From: Lasiosphaeria ovina
Taxonomy: Eukaryota > Ascomycota > Sordariomycetes > Sordariales > Lasiosphaeriaceae
Direction: 5' to 3'
NCBI GenBank assembly: GCA_033439765.1
Contig: JAULSN010000015.1
Span: 62,001-126,000, forward strand
Length of the DNA: 64,000 nucleotides
Below are positions 33,094 to 42,298 of the stretch, piece by piece; the first letter of the stretch is position 1; the number at the start of each line of letters is the position of its first letter. Made by a program: the position numbers and the translations under genes. The notes beneath the pieces are model-generated. The model was not told the origin of the DNA. It made no database searches and worked only from the letters and a program-made list of their open reading frames with translations.

Positions 33094-33567
33094 GGCTCAT
33101 GCAGGGATTGTACCAGCTGACCGGCTGTGAGTTCATGAAAGGTCGTGTAGCGAGCATTGCTGTTGGCGTCTTTTTTGCTCCGCCGCTGATCGACAGTCTT
33201 TAACGAGAGGACAAAGGAATTTCCTTCGTAGCCGGTCTTTTCAGGGGCCCAAATTCTCGTCAGCCAAGGACAGCGGTAAATTGGGGACTCTGATTGGCTG
33301 CATCGTAAAAGGAAGCTTGCACCCTGATTGGTGGTGAGTGCTAGTCTCCAGCACTATGATACTCCAGGGTATGTACCGCTCAATATCCGCCCCGGCGTAA
33401 ATCATTATGAGACAGCACGGTATTTAATGAATCATCCTCCCCAACCAATTTTGCTTCTTGTCAGATACTGTTCCACTTAGTTTGATTTTTTTTAAAAATT
33501 TTCTTTCGGAGATTCTTTCGCTCTCCACAGCAATCCCCTCCCGACTTGCCTTGCCTGCCAAGGTAAC
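33094..33567. promoter_or_regulatory. Divergent promoter region between regulator and P450
   Basis: 474 bases between the ATGs of the Zn2Cys6 regulator and the P450. Any operator for auto- or cross-regulation should be here. CGG/CCG words typical of zinc-cluster binding occur on both strands (33181-33185, 33227-33235, 33390-33397), but no clear CGG-spacer-CCG palindrome could be assigned. Confidence 0.4.
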
Positions 33568-35288
33568 ATGCCACTTCCAAATGACTTTGTTCTCATCCAT
33601 CTTCTTCCCCTTGGAGCTGGTGCCCTGGCTCTTTACTACGTTGCCTCTTCTTTCGCAACCTGGTTCCGTCTGCGCCATGTCCCCGGCCCGTTCCTGGCGT
33701 CCTTCTCATATTCATGGTTGATGAGGAACAATTTCCTCGGCATATCAAGTACTCAGCTACTGAGCCTGAAAAAGTACGGGTCTGTTGTGCGTGTTGGGCC
33801 AAATTACGTCCTCACCGACGACCCGGCTGCTCTGCGGCGCATCTCGGGTGCCCGGAGCACATATAGCCGGGACGCCTCTTGGTGGACAGGACTGCGAATC
33901 GACCCTCGGCAGGACAACATGCTCACCACGGTCGACACAGCCGCGCATGACCGGCTCAAGGCGCAGACGGCAAACGGGTACAATGGCCGTGACAAGGTCG
34001 ACATCGAAGGTGGCACTGACGCGCAGATCGCGAAGCTCAAGGCCCTGATCCGCCGCCACTATCTCTCCACGCCCGCCGAGCTGCGCAGCGCAGACTTGGT
34101 CTGGATCATTCGCTTCTTCACCCTGGACGCCGTCACCTCTCTCGCCTACGGTGAGCCGTTTGGCTACCTGGAAGCAAACCAGGATCTCTTTGGTTTCAAC
34201 AAGCAGGTCGACGAGCTTAGCAAGCCGATGAGTGTCATGATTGACACGCCCGTTCTGCGCGCCTTGGTCAATTCTCCGCTGGCGCCTCACATCATGCCCA
34301 AGATCACGGATAAAAAGGGGATGGGCAGGCTGATTGCGTAAGTCATGGTGTTCAGCCATTCTCCGCTTACCTTGGATTTTAATGTTGACAGTTTTTCGTA
34401 TGGGATTTGAAGTCTAGGACAGGAATTTGTCGCGAGCCATTTTTCGTCTGGTGCTGCTGACTCGAAGGATATGGTTGTAAGTCGTTATCGACACCCAAAG
34501 CGCCCTCGATCCTCGACATTACGCTAGATTTGCTAACCTAACATACCCAGGGATCATTCATCCGCCATGGGCTTTCGCGAGAGCAATGCGAGGCCGAGTG
34601 TGTCGTGCAAATCATTGCAGGGTCTGACACGACGGGCACGACAATACGCACCGCACTCTTGTTCGTCCTCGCGACGCCGCGGATCTATAATCGTTTCATG
34701 GAAGAAGCCAGGTCGGCCATCAAAACGGGGCATGTGTCATCATCTGCGCCCATTACTCACAACCAGGGCATGAAACTGCCATACTTACAGGTAATGCCAA
34801 GAAATAACCCGCAAGAAACTCCTAAATTGCTGACCCTTTCCCGGCAGGCCATCATCTACGAGGCAATTCGGTTCCGGCCACCCGCGCTGTACGGACATTT
34901 CAAGAGCGTCCCCAAAGGAGGCGACACAGTGAACGGCGTGTTCCTGCCCGCTGGGACCGCGATCGGACATAACCTGTTCGGCTTGATGATGTCCGAGGAC
35001 ATATTTGGATCGGACGCCGAGATCTACCGCCCGGAGCGGTTCCTTGAGTGCGATGCCGCCAAGAGAGCTGAGATGGAACGGGTGGTGGAACTTGCGTTCG
35101 GCACGGGACGATGGATGTGTGCAGGAAAGCTTGTCGCCTTCACCCAGCTGTACAAGGTCATCTTTGAGCTGCTGAGAACCTTTGAGATTCAACTCATGCA
35201 TCCTGGGAGACCCTGGGAGGAAAGTTCGGCGATATTCTGGCACCAATCCAATATGGTGGTGAGGATTACGGAGCCTGTGAGCTTATAA
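33568..35288 (+). CDS. Cytochrome P450 monooxygenase, intact, four exons
   Basis: Exons 33568-34337, 34413-34476, 34551-34790 and 34848-35288 give 504 residues. An N-terminal anchor (about 8-30) precedes RHVPGPFLASFS. The I-helix oxygen-binding motif AGSDTTGT lies at 301-308, the K-helix ExxR (EAIR) at 363-366, RPERF near 419, and the haem loop FGTGRWMCAG with the Cys ligand near 449. All essential parts are present. Overall it resembles the benzoate-hydroxylase/pisatin-demethylase-like group of fungal microsomal P450s; the substrate is unknown. Intron 1 (donor GTAAGT) needs the unusual acceptor GAAG at 34412 to keep frame and restore LIALGQEFVASHF. The other introns are conventional. Its divergent Zn2Cys6 neighbour is a likely regulator. 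Confidence 0.88.
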
Positions 35289-37091
35289 GAGCGGGCGTCG
35301 ATGTTGTCAGTTACGGCCAGCGTGTGGTATCTGCCTTGAGTTTAAGAAGTGTAATATCAAACCTCCACTCATGAATCGGTACTCTGATAACCGAGCCAAG
35401 GAAAATAAAAATTTCTGGTGACCAGATTCAGTTCGTGTTCTAGCTATTGCTACAAGAATGATTGTTGAAATTGAAGTGCCATGCTCTGTAGATCGTTGAG
35501 AGTGATTATAGCTGGAGGCGGCAAGAGCGAGACACTCTGATAACTGAATCACAGCTGATCATAGACAAGCATTCCCAGACGGCCGTTACTTTGCTCAGTG
35601 ACATGGCCAAAAGCATTGCCTCCAAATGCACTACTATACCCCTCCGTCTGTATTTGCCATCTTTCCTGGAGATTTGCAAGCACGTGGTACAATAGATCTT
35701 GCTCAGGTTTGAAATGCCCTACTTCAGCCCCAGACTACGCTTGCAATTCAGAGATGAGGAGCTATTTGCAGCAAAGCCGGAATCTAAAATACTCTAATAG
35801 CCATTCTCTGGAGACTCAAGAATGCTTCGATAACAATAAACATCGAACTGGGAGACATGGGATAGAGAATAAATAGCGAGGAAAATAGAAGAATGCGTAC
35901 AGGACAGGATCGGTCGCATTGCACCAAGTCATGAAGTAACGCAGTGGTCCGATGACAAGTAGAAGAAAAAGAGAGAGACTGGCCACGAGGCACGAAACTT
36001 TCCAAATAATATGTCCTAGTCCTGTCGGGAAGTCAAAATTCTAAGCTGTGAGGTGAATGCCGCCATACGCGACCGTGAGTAGACAGCCGGCAACAGCTCT
36101 CAGTGGGTGCCTTTTTGGACCATTGACGAAAACCATAGCTAGTACTATCCTATGCGTGCTGTTCTCTCTGGTCCCTAAGCACTGCCCATGCAGTGTGATG
36201 AAACTGGTTGCGGGGGTAGGTTCTGCTATGAAGTGTCAATTAACTAACTGCCCGCCATATGCGACATGGCTTAGCAAGCTTTATAGTGTACGGATGTACA
36301 CCTATATTGCGTTGCCTTTTGCTACACGATTGTGTTTGACTTGGTTGGTACACTGGAGAAGACACTAGGAAAAGGAGGCTCCCAGTATTGCTGCATCCAG
36401 AGCCTGACACAGCCCCAGGTGAGCGTGACGCATAGTCTAGACCTTGTTGTGGCTCAAGTCGTCTAATGTCTGATAGAAGAAAGAAATCCCAGGTGCTCTA
36501 GCTATATTTGCTAACAAGGCCCTTATCGCTGAGTATTATGTTAGCCATGCAGTACTTCGAAAACTGCCACACACCCAACACTACACTCACTGTGTCCTCT
36601 AGTTTGGGTAGTGTGGGAAGAGGACGGATAATTACCTCTTGAAGCGGCTATTAATTATTTTAGCGATTAGCTCTCAGCAGAAGGAATTGTGAATTTGCAG
36701 CGATGTAATTAACTCTCGTACAACTTTGTATAGATCGAGTCGCCCTTCATAATCCTCCTCGGGAGGGGAAATGGTACGCTTTAATTGCCAAACCCTGCAA
36801 GGGATGTGCGAGCAACTGGTGTTGCAGCCGAAGTCGTTGCGGGGTAATGCTCCGTAAGGGTTGTTTGTGGTGTGCCAGTGTGCTGCACCACTCCAAGCCA
36901 ATTTATCCATAATGAACAACCATATATCCTTGTTTCCCGGTAGTGTTGGATGGTGCGTACCACTTCTCCTTAAATATCGGATTGCTCCTACAGATTGCTA
37001 GCTCCCTACTCTGCTCCCAGGCTCACAGCTGCAAGCTCTCGTGAAACTTAGTACGCTACGGACAACGAAAGACGAAACACTAGGGGCAATC
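35289..37091. other. Intergenic region, no gene seen
   Basis: 1.8 kb without convincing coding sequence. Several short open frames but no domain, splice pattern or codon bias. It ends in the promoter of the aldose epimerase. Confidence 0.5.
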
Positions 37092-38488
37092 ATGCGAGTA
37101 CCTGGAGTACCCTTTGTCCTTGCTATAGCACAGACAGCATATTGCCAAGGTATTCCGAAGCCTGCGGCTGATGGAAGATACACCATTTCCGCACAAGGCA
37201 TCAGAGCACAGGTATGTACTTGCGCCGCAAGGAAAGGCCCAGTATGATAACAGAGAAGCCAGTTCATTCCCTACGGCGCCACACTAACCAATCTCTTTGT
37301 CAATGACAAAAGCGGCGTAGAGACCGACGTCGTTCTGGGTTATGACGATGCCGCATACTACGGTAATCGACACGCAAACCCCAGCATCCTCATGTGTTGG
37401 CTGATGTGTAATTATGAGAGAAAACAGCCAAGGACACAAGCCATCCCACGTACAACTCGATTCCGGGGCGCTACGTCAACAGAATTGGCAAGGCCCAGTT
37501 CACAATCGATGGCAAGTCATATAAAACGCAGCGGAACGATGGCCAAAACACACTTCATAGCGGCACGAATAATTGGTCATACCGCGTGTGGAACGTCACC
37601 GCCGCTGCTAGCGACTCTATAACTTTTTCGGTCACGGATGCAGAGGGGGAGTCGACAGGGATGCCTGGCCGGGTGAATGCAAACGTCACCTATAGCGTCG
37701 CTAACGGGGCTTGGAACATCAAGATGATGGCGGATTCTCCGGAAGCCAAGACACGTAAGCTTGCATCTGAAACCTTAGCTAGTTGTTTGATTAGTTCTGA
37801 CAGTTGGTCTCCAAGCCCTCATGTTGACTCACCACACCTACTTTAATCTCGACGCATACAAGAACCCGGCAACAGCATTGATCTGGGACCACACGCTCTC
37901 AATGCCATACGCCAAACGATACCTCGCCATCGATAGCAACGCCCTCCCAACAGGCCAGATCCTCACCGCCACAGCAGGAAGCATCAACGACTTTGCGAGC
38001 AAGCCCAACATTACACTCGGCCACGCCAGAAGCAGCACGCAGTTCCGCGGCAACTGTGGCGGTAGTTGCGAGGGGTACAACGGGTTTTGGATCTTCGATG
38101 ACGTGCCTAGGAAGGACACCCCAGCGCTGACCCTCGCGAGTCCCTGGTCCGGGATCAAGGCCGAGCTACGCACAAATCAACCTGGTGTGGTGCTGTACAG
38201 CTGTGCTTGGTCGGATGGGTTGGCGAACCTCAAGCGCACGCAGGGAACTGGGTCGAGAAAGAAGGTGGAGAAGAGTTCTTGTGTGGCTATCGAGGCACAG
38301 GATTACGTGGATGGTATTAACCGGTGAGTTACTACGATCGTATTTTCGCGTTATTTTTACTGGCATTAGTACATGCTAATAATGTCTGATGGAGTCGTGA
38401 ATGGGGCCGCGTTGATGCTCAGATTACAGGTCCGGGAGGAACGTACCTCTGGGAAAGTTCGTGGAGATTTGGCTTGATAAGTCCTTGA
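37092..38488 (+). CDS. Secreted aldose 1-epimerase (galactose mutarotase-like), five exons
   Basis: Exons 37092-37211, 37263-37362, 37428-37754, 37816-38323 and 38395-38488 give 382 residues. Signal peptide MRVPGVPFVLAIAQTAYCQG. Family features follow in order: ISAQGIRAQFIPYGATLTNL, VVLGYDD, PGRYVNRIGKAQF, QNTLHSG (His near 117), LTHHTYFNL (catalytic His near 188-189) and VAIEAQDYVDGIN (probable catalytic Glu near 342), ending WRFGLISP. It interconverts alpha and beta anomers of sugars, here outside the cell. Intron 3 is ambiguous: acceptor CCAAG at 37815 gives the family-like KTPLMLTHH, while CAG at 37803 also keeps frame and adds four residues. Intron 4 uses donor GTGAGT and acceptor GGAG. 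Confidence 0.87.
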
Positions 38489-39461
38489 GATGTGGGCGAT
38501 CAAAGTGTTTAACATGATAATGGCAAGCAGGTTGAGTGGGCTGAATGAATGAATGATGGCGGAAGAAATAATCTCACCCAACTACTGGACTTGACAAAGT
38601 ATCCAACTCGGGCGTTCGTTTCTTCCATGGATAACAGTCATCGGCGGGCATCAGCCAGTGTCATGGTTCACCAACCAAGCTCGGCGTTGACGCACGGAAG
38701 GAACAGCCAAAGATTGTTGGGCAGCTAGCGCAGATTAAAATACCATATCCCCCGTCAGCACAAACACTCTCAAGTCTTCCAAAGTACACCATCCATCCAA
38801 CACACACTCTCGATCAATCACTAGTTCACAAAGTCATGCCAACCCTTGCTTAAGTGGCCTTTGTCTACAGATTGCTCGTCCGGCTGTGGAACGGACAATT
38901 CTCCGAGTATGTTGCATCAATAGATCAGGCTCTGGTTATACGAGTACAAGTCACAACCAAAGCAGAGGACGAGGCGATGGAGACATCAACCGACCAGACA
39001 TCTTCGAGGTGGTGGCATCGGAAGAGTGGGTTATGCCACGCCTGGCATATTCAAGCAATGGCCTACTCGACAAAGAGTCCTGCCTAATGGGATCATCGTT
39101 GACCTGTACGCGGAGGAGGAAGCCTTGGAAATCTGCGGTCCTGCTACGGAACCGGGTGACGTCGATCGGCAGACGAGAATCCTCCGGGATCCGTAACGTG
39201 GTCGGTTCTATGACTAGGATTCGATCAGGCTTTGGGACGAAAAGTGCAGGTGGTAGGTCCTAGGGCTCTAGGGCTTTGAAAGCATGAGCGATGGCTCATA
39301 GTATTACAACTAAAGCGGTCTATGTAGGTAGGTAGATAGGTGGCCCACCAGATTTCAGAGACGGCAGAAAAGAAACAGCAGTAGTACTTGAATCCCCGAG
39401 TCTCGAATACGTGCGTAATGTCCCGCTTAAACCCACACCGTAGGCTCATTTTTTGTTGCTA
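38489..39461. other. Intergenic region with a possible decayed gene
   Basis: A promoter-like stretch (38740-38835) is followed by TAA-interrupted frames. Between 39045 and 39200 one plus-strand frame reads RQRVLPNGIIVDLYAEEEAL and ends at a TAA, and a parallel frame upstream reads DIFEVVASEEWVM. These look protein-like but cannot be joined without frameshifts, and no family is recognised. Treated as non-coding or relic. Confidence 0.3.
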
Positions 39462-39671
39462 TTATACAGAATCAGGCAGATGGGTATCGGCTGGGTTAGC
39501 AGCATACACTTTCTTAATGGGTTCGTAGGCTTGTTGGTGAAACTCGATGATGTCTGCGAAGTAGAAGGCTAAGCTTAAAAGCATATCGGGATCCGCGAAC
39601 ACCTTACCGACTTTCTTGACCCGAGGAAGGCTTGGGGCGATTTGAGATAAAGACTCAACGAAATGAGACAA
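39462..39671 (-). pseudogene. Fragment resembling the N-terminal region of fungal STAND proteins
   Basis: About 69 residues on the minus strand without an ATG: FVESLSQIAPSLPRVKKVG then LAFYFADIIEFHQQAYEPIKK. The pattern (a short helix with SLPRV, then an L-A-x-x-Y/F-A-D-I-I-x-F helix) resembles the DUF7708-type domain that precedes NACHT domains in fungal STAND proteins. Nothing recognisable of the rest of such a gene is nearby, so it is a relic. The domain assignment is from memory of the pattern only. Confidence 0.35.
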
Positions 39672-40386
39672 GTGGGAACTCAGCAGGACGCTTAAGGACT
39701 TCTAATTGCGGCTCATGATGTTAAACTGCCAGGGCCATAAAAATCAAGAAACAACATTACCATGGATCCCAGACAAGTGGACATATCTGAACCATGATCG
39801 GTATTGGTGCCTACAGATATTCATTTCGTCGAGTTATACCGTAGTAGTTTAAGGGGGTCGCGGGCGTGTTAAGTTCGCGTTTAATTAATGGCGGGGTGGA
39901 CCCAGACTTTTGACCCCTGACTGCCGTTCCTGTGGAGTAGGCTAGGCCACATTTGACTGGCGTGTTTACAGGCGTTTGATCTGCAGCCTAGGGCTTACAT
40001 AGCAGGACTTTCTGCACTCCTTTATTCCTTCAATACGGAGCCTGGGGCCAAAAGAGTTTACACACCAGTGGGTCCCTTGCCTTACGTAAGGACAGTGCAT
40101 AAAAACTGGCTTGTTCGCTGAAGCTGAAAGCGCACTCTGCTATATCTTAGTGCTTATCTCGCTAACAGCTAGTGGGCATAGTCCCTAGCGCCTCCGTATT
40201 CTAGCGAACGGCTAATACAATAAGGATAAAAACCTCACTTCTAGACAATGGGTCCTAACGTAAAGTGGGTACAAGCATATGTGTAAACTATTTTTGCCCT
40301 ACGCTCCGTAATCAAGCACCTTTTCATGACTGCGTTGTGCGTAACAGTTCCCTGTGCTATCAGCAACCCTGGTGTTAGATCCCTGG

Positions 40387-40422
40387 CCGCGCCCCTTGCC
40401 GCGCCACTTGCCGCGCCCCTTG
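40387..40422. repeat. 12-base tandem repeat, three copies
   Basis: Three units of CCGCGCCCCTTG, the middle one with a single C-to-A change. It lies about 140 bases upstream of the TATA box of the NmrA-like gene, so it could be a cluster of upstream activating or repressing sites. Confidence 0.85.
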
Positions 40423-40527
40423 CCGGTCAAACATTCAGGCCGACCCACGGCATTTGATCAATCCGTCACCGTCTTCAATCGGTCCGATCCACGCCGTGCA
40501 GGATCAAAGCAACCAGTGTTGCTTGGG

Positions 40528-40535
40528 TATAAAAG
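40528..40535 (+). promoter_or_regulatory. TATA box of the NmrA-like gene
   Basis: TATAAAAG 147 bases before the ATG at 40675. It supports the start at 40675 rather than an in-frame extension further upstream, which would precede the transcript start. Confidence 0.65.
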
Positions 40536-40674
40536 ACCAGCCCCTTCTACCACCGTCTTCAGTCAGTTGAGGTCCATCAATTCCAAACCGACAAGTCCCA
40601 GCAATATAATAAATACAAGGGGTTGCGTTACCCCCTTAAAACCCTGTCTGCTAGCTCCTGTTCCCAGAGCCATA

Positions 40675-41574
40675 ATGTCTCTCCAGCGCAAGACCATCCT
40701 AGTTATGGGTGCTACCGGCAAGCAGGGCGGTGCTCTTATCCAGCACCTTCTCGCCGCCCACGACACCCCCGCTTTCGACATCATTGCCGTGACACGCGAC
40801 ATCCGCAGCCCCCGTGCTCTGAAACTCGGCGCGCACTTCAATGTCTCGGTCGTGAGCGGCGATATGGACGAACCCGAGACCATTTTCCAGAAGATCGGGC
40901 AGGTGTGGGGTGTCTACAGCGTGCAAGTGAACTCGGACAACGAAGAGGCGCAAGGTACGGCACTAGTCGACGCGGCTGTGGCCCACGGCGTGCGCCACTT
41001 TGTCTACTCGTCGGGCGACCGGGGTGGCCCCGAGAAGTCGCCCATCACCCCTACCAACGTCAAGAACTTCGCTGCCAAGTATCGCATCGAAAAGCACCTG
41101 GAGGACAAGGCTGCGGCCAGCGTCCAGAATATGACATACACCATCCTGCGGCCGGTGACCTTCTTCGAGAATCTTACGGCTGATATACACGGCAAGGGCT
41201 TCGCACGCATGTGGGAACAGATGGGAGACAAGAAGCTGCAGTTCATATCGACCCGGGACATCGGCTGGTTTGCGGCCAATAGCTTTATGCGTTCCGACGA
41301 GTATCGCAACGTCGCCATGACGTTGGCAGCTGATGAGCTGACCCAGCCGGAGGCCGATGTCTTGTTTAGAGCGGCTGTGGGGTCTGCCATGCCCTTGGCC
41401 CCCTGCCCCGTAGCTTCTGCAGTCAAGTTTTTCTTGAAGGGCACTGTGGGCGACATGTTTCGCTGGTTCGAGAAGGAAGGCTACGGGGGTGATGTGGCCG
41501 CGTGCCGCCAGTTATACCCCGAGTTGAAGGATTTCAAGAACTGGATCGAGGAGAATAAAGGGCAGTGGGACTAG
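40675..41574 (+). CDS. NmrA-like family NAD(P)-binding protein
   Basis: Single-exon, 299 residues from MSLQRKTILV. The Rossmann dinucleotide-binding motif GATGKQG lies at residues 12-18, followed by AVTRDIRSPRAL, VVSGDMDEPE, GVYSVQ and HFVYSSGDRGG. This is the order seen in NmrA and HSCARG-type atypical short-chain dehydrogenases. The usual catalytic Tyr-x3-Lys is not evident, as expected for regulators that sense NADP/NADPH rather than act as enzymes. Some homologues are enzymes in secondary metabolism, so a redox-sensor or biosynthetic role cannot be separated here. The gene looks intact and has a clear TATA promoter. Confidence 0.88.
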   Translation: MSLQRKTILVMGATGKQGGALIQHLLAAHDTPAFDIIAVTRDIRSPRALKLGAHFNVSVVSGDMDEPETIFQKIGQVWGVYSVQVNSDNEEAQGTALVDAAVAHGVRHFVYSSGDRGGPEKSPITPTNVKNFAAKYRIEKHLEDKAAASVQNMTYTILRPVTFFENLTADIHGKGFARMWEQMGDKKLQFISTRDIGWFAANSFMRSDEYRNVAMTLAADELTQPEADVLFRAAVGSAMPLAPCPVASAVKFFLKGTVGDMFRWFEKEGYGGDVAACRQLYPELKDFKNWIEENKGQWD

Positions 41575-42298
41575 CCAATTGCGCCGTCTTGTACTACTAG
41601 AGCTGAGACTTCAAACGAAAAAATAGGAAAACAGAGAGGCCGCGATCGGCAATTGAGGACAGACAACCCAGGTGAGGATGCCTTGCTACTAATTATACGT
41701 GGGGCTTCCAGCAACACTTGAGCCTTGAGCTGGCGAAGTTTAGCATGGCATTAGAATAAGCGTGAAAGGTGCGAGTCAAGCACAAATCAAGGACTGCCTA
41801 AAGCCCTAGCCCGCGTCGAGTCCATGGCAATGACTCCACAGAGCAATCTCACTATCAACAATCTACGTTCTTTTGCCTAGCTGTGTTTTTGCCGAGATTG
41901 GCATCTGAGACAAAAAAAAATAGGATCGCAAGGGAATAAGAGCTGGCAATAGCTTGGCTCTGAAATGAAATGGTCTAGTTCTATATATCTGTTGGAATCA
42001 ACAGTGCGTTACTGTACGCCGAAAGCTGGTGGTTCGAGTAATGGATTGTAGATGTGTATGTGGAGAAGGAGAAGATCGGTGGCCGAAGGCCGATCTATAT
42101 AGCCGGGGGCCCCGACCTGTGCCTCCACCGCCACCTCTGTGTCCGACTAGCGCGTCACTCCAACAATATCGGTACATCTCCCGCCCCGGTCCATACCCAA
42201 ACCCGCGTCTCTAGGTCCGGAGTACATACAGGTATTATTAGCTGGCTCGGGATCAACGGCCGCCTTGCGCATGGAAAAAAAAAGGAGGTAATCCCTGA
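41575..42298. other. Convergent 3' region, no gene seen
   Basis: Between the NmrA-like gene and the dead S33 hydrolase. No convincing open frame. Confidence 0.5.

Larger units (their letters stand above)
39672..40674. other. Intergenic region and promoter of the NmrA-like gene
   Basis: Holds a 12-base tandem repeat and a TATA box upstream of the NmrA-like gene (both annotated). No gene seen. Confidence 0.5.

Noticed and set aside
40354..40674. N-terminal extension of the NmrA-like protein
   Set aside because: The extension lies upstream of and across the TATA box and translates a tandem repeat; the ATG at 40675 starts the conserved domain.
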